Assembly: GCF_050632385.1 (NCBI RefSeq)
Contig: NZ_CP192599.1
Location: 1,426,001-1,490,000 of the forward strand
DNA length: 64,000 nt
Origin: Humitalea sp050632385
GTDB taxonomy: Bacteria > Pseudomonadota > Alphaproteobacteria > Acetobacterales > Acetobacteraceae
Direction of reading: 5' to 3'
Under the pieces are notes generated by a model. That model worked only from the letters and a program-made list of their open reading frames with translations. It was not told the DNA's origin and ran no database searches. Position 1 is the first letter of the stretch. Each line of letters begins with the position of its first letter. Positions 57,479 to 64,000 of the stretch are shown piece after piece. The position numbers and the translations under genes were made by a program.

Positions 57479-59163
57479 TCGCGACTGCGCGCGCATGGCT
57501 GCCGCGGCCCTATCTCGCCGTCACCTGGGTGGCGATCGCGGTGCTGGCCTTCCTGATCGTCTATCCGCTTGGCCGGATGCTGGTCCGTACCTTCCTGGTC
57601 GACGGCCAGTTGGTGCTGTCGCCGGCGGCAAAGCTCTTCGCCGAACCATGGCTGCCGATCGTGCTGATGAACACCGCCATCGTGGTGGTCAGCAGCACCG
57701 TGCTGGCCGTGCTGATGGGCGGCGTGCTGGCCTGGATCAACGAACGCACGGATGCCAACCTTGGCGCCTGGGGCTTCATCCTGCCAATCATCCCGCTGCT
57801 GATCCCCAACGTGGCGCTGGCCATCGGCTGGGTCTTTGTGGCCGCGCCCAATGTCGGCTTCCTGAACGGCATGCTGGCTGCCCTGCCGGCGCCCTTCGAC
57901 GCGATCCAGACCAATATCTACTCTTGGCCCGGGCTGATCTTCGTCTACAGCCTGAACGGGGTGCCCTTCGTCTACCTGATCCTGTCGGCAGCCTTCCAGA
58001 ACCTCGACCCGGCGCTGGAGGAAGCCTCGCGGGTCAGCGGGGCAGGGGTGGGTCGCACGCTGCTGCGTATCTCGCTGCCCGCGATCGGGCCGTCGATCCT
58101 CGCCTCCGCGATCCTCGTGGTGATCAACAGCATGGGCGTCTATTCGATCCCCGCGATCATCGCGACCAATGCGCGGATCGACCTGTTGACCACGCGCATC
58201 GTGGCCATGCTGACCAAGGACTACCCGCCGAACCTGGTCGAGGCGCAGATGCTCGGCTTCCTGATGCTGGCGCTGGTCGCCGTGCTCTGGTGGGTGCAGA
58301 CGCGGGCCGCCAAGGCCGGGCAGTTCGTCACGATCGGCGGCAAGGCCTCGGGCTCGTCGCGGCTGCCGCTCGGCCCCTGGCGCTGGCCGGCGCGCGGCCT
58401 GCTGATCGGCTTCATCGCGGCATCCTGCATCATCCCGGCAACGGCCCTGCTGCTGGTCGCGTTGCAGCCGTTCTGGACGCCCAGCATCGACCTGTCGGAA
58501 CTGAACCTGCACAATTTCAATGAGGTCCTGTTCGTCAACCGGATGACCGGCAATGCCTTCCGCAACAGCCTGTCCCTGGCCGGCACGGGGGCGACGCTGG
58601 GCCTGGCGATCGCCGTGCTGGCCGCGATCCAGGTGGCCCACCGCCCCGGCCTGTTCAGCCGCGCGGTGGATTTCCTGACGCGGGCGCCGGCCGCCTTTCC
58701 GAACCTGGTCATCGCCATCGGCTTCCTGGTCTCGTTCAGCGGCGCGCCCTTCTACCTGTCCGGCACGGCGCTGATCCTGCTGCTGGCGCTGATCGTGATG
58801 TACCTGCCCGCGGGCGCCATCGCCGCCAATGCGGCGATCACGCAGGTTGGCCGCGACCTGCGCGAGGCCTCGCACATCAGCGGCGCTGGTGAGGGACGCA
58901 CCATCGCCAAGGTGGTGCTGCCGCTGGCACTGTCCGGGATCGTCGCGGGCTGGACCATCGTCTTCGTGCACATGATGGGCGACCTGTCGGCGGCGGCGCT
59001 CCTTGCGGGGCTGCGCAACCCCGTCATCGGCTTCGCGATCCTGGAGATCTGGGAAACCGGCAGCTTTGGGCTGCTGGCGGCCTTTTCGATCATCATGTGC
59101 CTGGTCAATCTGACCGTGGTCGGCACGATGATGCTGGTCGCGCGGCACATTCGCCGACGCTGA
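57475..59163 (+). CDS. Double permease of Fe(III)-type ABC importer (FbpB type)
   Basis: 562 residues with two homologous six-span halves. Coupling loops are EEASRVSGAGVGRTLLRISL in the first half and REASHISGAGEGRTIAKVVL in the second, each in a binding-protein-dependent permease domain. Single-chain double permeases of this size are the rule for FbpB. It completes the importer formed by the two preceding genes. The 47 bp after its stop separate it from the convergent MFS gene. Confidence 0.92.
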   Translation: MIATARAWLPRPYLAVTWVAIAVLAFLIVYPLGRMLVRTFLVDGQLVLSPAAKLFAEPWLPIVLMNTAIVVVSSTVLAVLMGGVLAWINERTDANLGAWGFILPIIPLLIPNVALAIGWVFVAAPNVGFLNGMLAALPAPFDAIQTNIYSWPGLIFVYSLNGVPFVYLILSAAFQNLDPALEEASRVSGAGVGRTLLRISLPAIGPSILASAILVVINSMGVYSIPAIIATNARIDLLTTRIVAMLTKDYPPNLVEAQMLGFLMLALVAVLWWVQTRAAKAGQFVTIGGKASGSSRLPLGPWRWPARGLLIGFIAASCIIPATALLLVALQPFWTPSIDLSELNLHNFNEVLFVNRMTGNAFRNSLSLAGTGATLGLAIAVLAAIQVAHRPGLFSRAVDFLTRAPAAFPNLVIAIGFLVSFSGAPFYLSGTALILLLALIVMYLPAGAIAANAAITQVGRDLREASHISGAGEGRTIAKVVLPLALSGIVAGWTIVFVHMMGDLSAAALLAGLRNPVIGFAILEIWETGSFGLLAAFSIIMCLVNLTVVGTMMLVARHIRRR

Positions 59164-59210
59164 CCTGGCGGGGCCTGGCAAGGCGCGGATGGGCGATGCG
59201 GTGCGCCCTG

Positions 59211-60437
59211 CTACACCGCCGCGGGCGGTCGGCCGGCCCCTTGCCGCCGCAGCACGACCCAGAACCCGACCAGCGACAGGATGGTGAACCCCGCCCCGGC
59301 CAGGAAGGTGGCGCGCGGCCCAAACACATCCCACAGCGCACCGGCGACCAGGCTTGCCACCAGCAACGCGGCACCGATGACCAGGTTGAAAATGCCGAAG
59401 GCGGTGCCGCGCAGGTCGTCCGGCGCGGTATCGGCGACCAGCGCCGACAGCAGCCCCTGGGTAAACCCCATGTGCAGCCCCCAGAGCGCGACACCCAGGC
59501 CCAGCATCGCGATCCGCTCGGCCCAGGCCAGCACCAGGTCGGCGGCGACCAGCAGCAGAAGGCCCACGACCAGCACGCGGCCGCGCCCGCCCGGGCCATC
59601 TGCGAGGACCCCGGCCGGATAGGCCGCCAGCGCATAGACCAGGCTCATCACCACCATGACCGCCGGGATCCAGGCCAGCGGCAGGCCGATGTCCTGCGCC
59701 TTCAGCACCAGGAAAGCCTCGCTGAAGCGCGCCAGGGTGAAGACGGCAGCGACCGCGACGACGAACCAGAAGGCGGGGGGCAGCCGCGCGATCTCGGCAC
59801 GATGCAGCGGAAAGCGGACGGGTTTCGCCGTGGCCGGCCGGGTCGGTTCCCGCACGGCGAAAGCCATCAACCCGAAGGCGATGAAGGCCGGAATGACGGC
59901 GATCCAGAAGACGGTCGTGAAACTGTCGGCGGTCGCCAGCATCAGCAGGATCGCGAGCAGGGGCCCGACAAAGCCGCCCACCGTATCCAGCGCCTGGCGT
60001 AGCCCGAAACTCGCCCCCCGCAGATGGGCGGGGGCGATGTCGGCGATCAGCGCATCGCGCGGCGCGCCGCGGATGCCCTTGCCGATCCGGTCGATGAACC
60101 GCGCCCCGACCAGCCAACCGATCGAGGAGGCCAGCGGAAACACCGGCTTGGTGACGGCCGCCAGCCCATAGCCGATCACCGCCAGCAGTTTGCGCTTGCC
60201 GAGCCAGTCGGAGAGCGCGCCGGAAAACACCTTGGTCGCGGCGGCGGTGGCCTCGGCCATGCCCTCGATCAACCCGACAGCGAGGGTGGAGGTGCCGAGC
60301 ACGGTGACCATGTAGATCGGCAGCAGCGCGTGGATCATCTCGGAGGAGATGTCCATGAACAGGGAGACGAGGCCGAGCGCCCATACGCCGCGGGGGATCG
60401 CGCGCAGCGTGGCGCGATCCAGCTTCGCCTCAGACAT
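59211..60437 (-). CDS. MFS transporter
   Basis: 408 residues, about twelve membrane spans in two halves. The first half has LSDWLGKRKLLAVIGYGLAA after the second span, the A-motif-like loop of the family, and GARFIDRIGKGIRGAPRDAL in the region of the third and fourth spans. In relatives such sequences occur in export pumps of unknown drugs or metabolites. It follows the Nramp-like gene by 15 nt on the same strand, so the two are likely co-transcribed. Substrate unknown. Confidence 0.9.
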   Translation of the reverse strand: MSEAKLDRATLRAIPRGVWALGLVSLFMDISSEMIHALLPIYMVTVLGTSTLAVGLIEGMAEATAAATKVFSGALSDWLGKRKLLAVIGYGLAAVTKPVFPLASSIGWLVGARFIDRIGKGIRGAPRDALIADIAPAHLRGASFGLRQALDTVGGFVGPLLAILLMLATADSFTTVFWIAVIPAFIAFGLMAFAVREPTRPATAKPVRFPLHRAEIARLPPAFWFVVAVAAVFTLARFSEAFLVLKAQDIGLPLAWIPAVMVVMSLVYALAAYPAGVLADGPGGRGRVLVVGLLLLVAADLVLAWAERIAMLGLGVALWGLHMGFTQGLLSALVADTAPDDLRGTAFGIFNLVIGAALLVASLVAGALWDVFGPRATFLAGAGFTILSLVGFWVVLRRQGAGRPPAAV

Positions 60438-60452
60438 GCGCCGGATTTTCCT

Positions 60453-61802
60453 TCACCAGGTCCACAGCATCACCCCCACCGCCAGCCCCATCACCGCCGT
60501 GCACAACCACCCCATCGCCCAAAGCCCGCGCGACAGCGTGAACGCCCCCATCACATCGCGCCGCATCGCCATCAGCATGATCACCACCATCAGCGGCACC
60601 GAGACCACGCCGTTCAACACCGCCGACCAGAACAGCGCGCGGATCGGGTCGATCCCGAAAAAATTGATCGCCGTCCCGGCCAGCGTCGCCGCCGCGATCA
60701 CGCCGTAGAAAGCCTTGGCATCCAGCGGCAAGCGGTCGAGCCCGGTGGTCCAGCCCGCGACCTCACCCACCGCATAGGCAGCCGACCCCGCCAGCACCGG
60801 CACCGCCAGAAGCCCGATTCCGACGATGCCGGCGGCGAAAAGCAGATAGGCGAAATCCCCCGCGATCGGCCGCAAGGCCTCGGCCGCCTGGGCGGAGGTT
60901 TGGATGTCGGTCACGCCGTTGGCGTGCAGGGTCGCCGCGGTCGTGATGATGATGAACAGGCTGATCAGGTTGGAATAACCCATGCCCAGGTAGGTATCGG
61001 CGCGGATGCGGGCGATTTCCGCCGGGGCCTGGCCGGGGGCCTCGACCAGGGGGCGGGCGATGGCGTCGGTGCGCTCCTCCTGCGCCTCCTGCGAGGATTG
61101 CCAGAAGAAGCAGTAGGGCGAGATCGTGGTGCCGAGCACGGCGACGAGGGCGAGCAGGTAGTCGCCGCTCCAGACCAGGCGGGGGACCAGGGTTGCCTGC
61201 ACGACCTCCCCCCAGGGCACCGTCACGACCAGCGCCACGGCGACATAGGCGAGCAGGGTGACGGCGCTCCATTTCAGGAAGGCGACGTAGCGGGCGTAGC
61301 GGGAAAATATCTCCAGACTCATGCAGGCGATGGCGAAGCCCACGACATACAGATGGATCGACCCGCCGATCAGCAGCGCCAGCGCCGCCCCCATGGCGCC
61401 GAGGTCGGCGCCGATATTGATGACATTGGCGCCGACCAGCAGCCCGACCACCAGATGCAGCAACGGGCGCGGATAATGGTCGCGCATATTGCCGGCGATG
61501 CCCTGCCCGGTGACGCGGCCGATGCGGGCGCTGATTTCCTGGATCGCGCACATCAGCGGGTAGCAGAACAGCATCACCCAGCACATCGCGAAGCCGAAGG
61601 CGGCGCCGACCTGGGAATAGGTCGCGATGCCCGACGGGTCGTCGTCCGATGCGCCGGTGATCAGCCCCGGCCCGAGCCGCCCCCAGAACCCCCTGGACCA
61701 GAACCCCTTGGCCGGCGGCCTCGGCCGCGCGCGGTGCAGCGCGATGCGGCCGGCCAAGGTGTAGTGGTGGTGGTGCCGGTGGCGGTGGTGGTGGGCGGTC
61801 AT
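60453..61802 (-). CDS. Nramp-like metal transporter with divergent motifs and His-rich N-terminus
   Basis: 449 residues, about eleven membrane spans. TGASDDDPSGIATYSQVGA stands where canonical Nramp transporters have DPGN in the first span, and GTTISPYCFFWQSSQEAQEE where they have the MPH motif. So the usual metal-binding Asp and Pro are kept, but Asn and Met are changed, as in Nramp-related transporters that may carry other ions (magnesium, aluminium). The N-terminus has eight histidines within MTAHHHRHRHHHHYTL, a possible metal buffer. The gene sits between a DapA-like gene and the MFS gene on one strand. Manganese is not guaranteed as substrate. Confidence 0.88.
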   Translation of the reverse strand: MTAHHHRHRHHHHYTLAGRIALHRARPRPPAKGFWSRGFWGRLGPGLITGASDDDPSGIATYSQVGAAFGFAMCWVMLFCYPLMCAIQEISARIGRVTGQGIAGNMRDHYPRPLLHLVVGLLVGANVINIGADLGAMGAALALLIGGSIHLYVVGFAIACMSLEIFSRYARYVAFLKWSAVTLLAYVAVALVVTVPWGEVVQATLVPRLVWSGDYLLALVAVLGTTISPYCFFWQSSQEAQEERTDAIARPLVEAPGQAPAEIARIRADTYLGMGYSNLISLFIIITTAATLHANGVTDIQTSAQAAEALRPIAGDFAYLLFAAGIVGIGLLAVPVLAGSAAYAVGEVAGWTTGLDRLPLDAKAFYGVIAAATLAGTAINFFGIDPIRALFWSAVLNGVVSVPLMVVIMLMAMRRDVMGAFTLSRGLWAMGWLCTAVMGLAVGVMLWTW

Positions 61803-61823
61803 GCCGGCGCCACGACGGCGCGG

Positions 61824-62753
61824 CTACTGGTAGGTGCGCCGTTCCAGCCGCCCGATCAGCCATTCGATCTCGGCCACCGCCTCCGGCGACAATTTCGGCC
61901 CCGGCGGGCGCAGCGCGGGGGAGGCGATCAGCCCGCGCCGCGCCAGGATGTATTTGCGCACCGCCAGGCCCAGCCCCGGCTGGTGTTCGGTGCGGATCAG
62001 CGGCAGATGCGCATCGAACAGGTCATAGGCCGCTTCGCGTTCGCCGGCGGCCAGCATCTCGATCACCTGCACCAGCATCTCCGGATAGGCGTAGCCGGTC
62101 ATGATGCCATCGGCGCCGCGTTCCATCTCGGTCGGCAGGAACAGCCCGCCATTGCCGCCCAGGATGCTGATGCGGCGCATCCGGCCCGAGGCCGACAGGG
62201 CGCGCAGGGCGGTGATCTTGTCCAGGCCCGGCCAGTCCTCGGCCTTCAGCATCACCAGGCGCGGGTCCTCCGCCATGCGGGCGATCATGGCGGCGGTCAT
62301 CACCACGCCGCTGGCCTGGGGGTAGTCCTGCAGCACATAGGGCACGTCGCTGCCGATCGCGGCGGCGGCCTGGGCGCAATAGGCGATCACCGCCTCATCG
62401 CCCTTCAGCCCGGCGGCCGGGCTGAACATGACGCCGGCGGCCCCGGCTGCCATCACGCCCTGGGCCAGGCCGCGCATCATGGCGAAGCCGGGGGCGGAGA
62501 CGCCGACCACCACCGGGATGCGCCCCGCGACCACCTCCAGCACGCGGCTGACGATGGTCAGCGACTCGGCCTCGGTCAGTTTCGGCGCCTCGCCCATGAT
62601 GCCGAGCAGGGTCAGGCCGCTGGCCCCCGCCGCGAGGTAGCCATCGGTCATCGTCTCGACACTGCCCATGTCGAGCGCGCCCTCGGCGGTGAAGGGGGTG
62701 GGGGCGATGACGAAGACGCCACGGGCGGTTTCGTCGAGCAGGGGGGTCGTCAT
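61824..62753 (-). CDS. DapA-like dihydrodipicolinate synthase-family lyase
   Basis: 309 residues of the N-acetylneuraminate lyase/DapA superfamily. The Schiff-base Lys is K170 (RLVMLKAEDWP) and Tyr 144 lies in VLQDYPQASGV; GIMGEAPKLTEAE replaces the common GTTGE substrate loop. Such enzymes often act as 2-keto-3-deoxy acid or 4-hydroxy-2-oxo acid aldolases rather than in lysine synthesis. ATG 62753 follows a GGAG site; the longer open frame upstream has no family sequence. It is 21 nt before the Nramp-like gene. The substrate is unknown. Confidence 0.88.
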   Translation of the reverse strand: MTTPLLDETARGVFVIAPTPFTAEGALDMGSVETMTDGYLAAGASGLTLLGIMGEAPKLTEAESLTIVSRVLEVVAGRIPVVVGVSAPGFAMMRGLAQGVMAAGAAGVMFSPAAGLKGDEAVIAYCAQAAAAIGSDVPYVLQDYPQASGVVMTAAMIARMAEDPRLVMLKAEDWPGLDKITALRALSASGRMRRISILGGNGGLFLPTEMERGADGIMTGYAYPEMLVQVIEMLAAGEREAAYDLFDAHLPLIRTEHQPGLGLAVRKYILARRGLIASPALRPPGPKLSPEAVAEIEWLIGRLERRTYQ

Positions 62754-62869
62754 GACATGCAGCTCCGGCAGTGCTTGCTGTGCCTTGGGTGGGGCACCTT
62801 TTCGCCCGGCAACATGGACGCGACACGGCGCTGGCGCCAGATTGGCCGGCACATGACACGCGCCCTTCG

Positions 62870-63742
62870 TTGACCCCCCCCGCGCCGCCATCCCGGCTGA
62901 TTCTCGGCATCCTCTGCATGACGACGGCGGGGGTGATGTTTTCCGGCATGGGAGGTATCGCGAAACTTCTGGGCGAAACCTATTCGTCCCTGCAGGTGTC
63001 CTGGGCGCGCGCCTTTGTGCACCTGATCTTCCTGGGTGCCGTGTTCCTGCCGCGCGGGGGCATCGCCGTGCTGCGCAGCCGGCGGCCGGGGCTGCAACTG
63101 TTCCGCGCGGTGATGCTGACCTGTTCCAACCTGTGCTTCTTCTACGCCGTCACCTTCATCCCGCTGGCCAAGGCGGCGGCCATATCGATGACCGCGCCGC
63201 TGATCGTGACCCTGCTGGCCTGGCCGATGCTGGGCGAACGCACCACGCCGTTGCGGCTGGCCGCGGTGATGACCGGGTTCCTGGGCGTGATCGTGGTGAT
63301 CCGGCCGGGCGGCGAATTGTTCCACTGGGCGAGTTTCTTCGTGATCGGCTCGGCCACGGCCTATGGCGTCTACCAGGTGCTGACGCGCCGGGTGGCGCCC
63401 TTCGACCCGCCGACGACGTCGGCGCTCTGGGCGCCGCTGACGGGGGCCTTGGGGTTGCTGGCGGTGCTGCCCTTTGTCTGGATCTCACCGGCCGGGCCGG
63501 GGGATATGGCGCTGTTCTTCGGCTGCGGGGCGCTGGGGGCGACAGGGCATTATTTCGTCGCCCGTGCCTTTACCTATGCGCCGGCGAACCTGGTGTCGCC
63601 GTTCCAGTATTTTCAGTTGCTGAGCGCGGTGGTGGTCGGCTGGGCGATGTTCGGCAACCTGCCCGATGCCGCGACCTGGGTAGGGGCGGGGGTGATCGTG
63701 GTCGCCGGGCTGTGGCTGGGCTGGGCCCAGCGGCGGCGGTAG
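62870..63742 (+). CDS. EamA/DMT-family transporter, start uncertain
   Basis: 290 residues from TTG 62870; ten membrane spans in two EamA repeats. RLILGILCMTTAGVMFSGMG, FRAVMLTCSNLCFFYAVTFI and FIPLAKAAAISMTAPLIV are typical, and the second repeat has YFVARAFTYAPANLVSPFQY. Probably exports amino acids or metabolites. No good ATG is available: an in-frame ATG at 62771 adds 33 residues of non-membrane sequence that do not look like an EamA start, whereas TTG 62870 gives the normal length. Divergent from the DapA-like gene by 116 bp. Confidence 0.8.
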   Translation: MTPPAPPSRLILGILCMTTAGVMFSGMGGIAKLLGETYSSLQVSWARAFVHLIFLGAVFLPRGGIAVLRSRRPGLQLFRAVMLTCSNLCFFYAVTFIPLAKAAAISMTAPLIVTLLAWPMLGERTTPLRLAAVMTGFLGVIVVIRPGGELFHWASFFVIGSATAYGVYQVLTRRVAPFDPPTTSALWAPLTGALGLLAVLPFVWISPAGPGDMALFFGCGALGATGHYFVARAFTYAPANLVSPFQYFQLLSAVVVGWAMFGNLPDAATWVGAGVIVVAGLWLGWAQRRR

Positions 63743-63825
63743 GGCCCACCGCCGGCCGGCGCCCTGGTTCGTTCGCTGGGCGCTGAAGCGGTTCCAATTT
63801 GGCGCTGCAAGGTCGCGGCCCACGG

Positions 63826-64000
63826 TCAAGCGCCGTGCTGTTTGCCCGGGATCATGCAGGGATAAACGGCTTGGCCTCTTCGCCCAGGCTTGGCCACCAG
63901 GCTGTAAAGCCCTTCGAATTCCAGCCAGTTGCGCGCATTGACCGCGGGCCGCGCGCCAAGCCCGGGGACGAAGAGTTGGTACATGAACGTCTCGGGCTGG
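63826..64000 (-). CDS. C-terminus of an unidentified protein, continues beyond window
   Basis: 58 codons, no family recognised. It reads QPETFMYQLFVPGLGARPAV and then NARNWLEFEGLYSLVAKPGR with a final CMIPGKQHGA before the TGA at 63828-63826. Third-position GC and amino-acid balance look like coding sequence, but there is no domain signature. It is convergent with the EamA gene, 83 bp away. The rest lies past the right edge. Confidence 0.6.
   Translation of the reverse strand, partial: QPETFMYQLFVPGLGARPAVNARNWLEFEGLYSLVAKPGRRGQAVYPCMIPGKQHGA

Noticed and set aside
59164..59210. Terminator between the double permease and MFS genes
   Set aside because: Only a 5-bp GGGCG/CGCCC stem is visible, too weak to annotate.
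57055..60384. Minus-strand open frame of 1109 codons
   Set aside because: It covers the Fe-type permease, part of the ATPase and the MFS gene in a different frame. The content is Arg/Gly/His-rich without domains.
60024..62873. Plus-strand open frame of 949 codons rich in His, Gln and Asp
   Set aside because: It lies opposite the MFS, Nramp and DapA genes and shows the repetitive composition typical of antisense frames in GC-rich DNA.

Overview
The window is GC-rich, densely coded chromosomal DNA with high third-position GC and very short intergenic gaps. Its content points to an environmental alphaproteobacterium, most likely Acetobacteraceae of the Roseomonas type. The clues are five Bug/TctC-type periplasmic receptors, repeated CaiB/BaiF CoA-transferase plus HMG-CoA-lyase-like pairs, many ABC importers, an isoquinoline-1-oxidoreductase-type molybdenum enzyme and one possible EcfG-type promoter. 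The family assignment is inference. No rRNA, tRNA, CRISPR array, phage or intact insertion sequence was seen.

Layout. 1-7.3 kb: CoA-transferase (cut by the left edge), an HMG-CoA-lyase-like gene, a LysR regulator divergent from a two-gene molybdenum hydroxylase (iorAB type), a cluster of nested hairpins (5351-5604), a GntR regulator and a lipase-like gene. 7.3-13.4 kb: a minus-strand peptide-type ABC operon (binding protein, permease, permease-ATPase fusion, ATPase) ending in a creatininase-family gene and a 16-bp-arm hairpin. 13.6-20.4 kb: a molybdenum locus: modA-modB-modC-modD, a 50-residue internally deleted molbindin and a DNA-binding-domain-only ModE on the minus strand. Upstream of modA lies a DUF2325 coiled-coil gene, divergent from a 132-residue unknown protein and a second ModA-like binding protein. 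ModE-box-like palindromes lie before modA and in the divergent gap.

20.7-25.8 kb: HMG-CoA-lyase, CoA-transferase and two Bug receptors, divergent from an IclR regulator with an operator-like palindrome between them. 25.8-28.6 kb: large-subunit catalase and a general-stress-type protein. 28.6-32.5 kb: Bug receptor, cysteine hydrolase (isochorismatase fold), hydantoinase-like amidohydrolase and GntR. 32.5-37.8 kb: LysR divergent from a mesaconyl-CoA-hydratase-like gene, CoA-transferase and Bug receptor, then a convergent beta-propeller lactonase. 38.1-44.6 kb: enolase-superfamily dehydratase/racemase and a complete five-gene peptide-type ABC importer. 44.7-51.2 kb: hflX and a polyamine-type ABC importer (fused double permease) with an M24 creatinase-like hydrolase, divergent from a GcvA-like LysR gene. 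52.2-59.2 kb: broken ORFs, Bug receptor, RraA-type aldolase, a small ORF, 2-keto-4-pentenoate-hydratase-like gene and a Fe(III)-type ABC importer. 59.2-64 kb: MFS exporter, Nramp-like transporter, DapA-like lyase, EamA transporter and the end of an unidentified gene.

The overall logic is many small uptake-plus-catabolism modules, each with a local regulator, around one coherent molybdenum acquisition and regulation locus. The iorAB-type molybdenum enzyme nearby is one obvious consumer of that metal. Starts were chosen from ribosome-binding sites and overlaps by eye; no database search was run.
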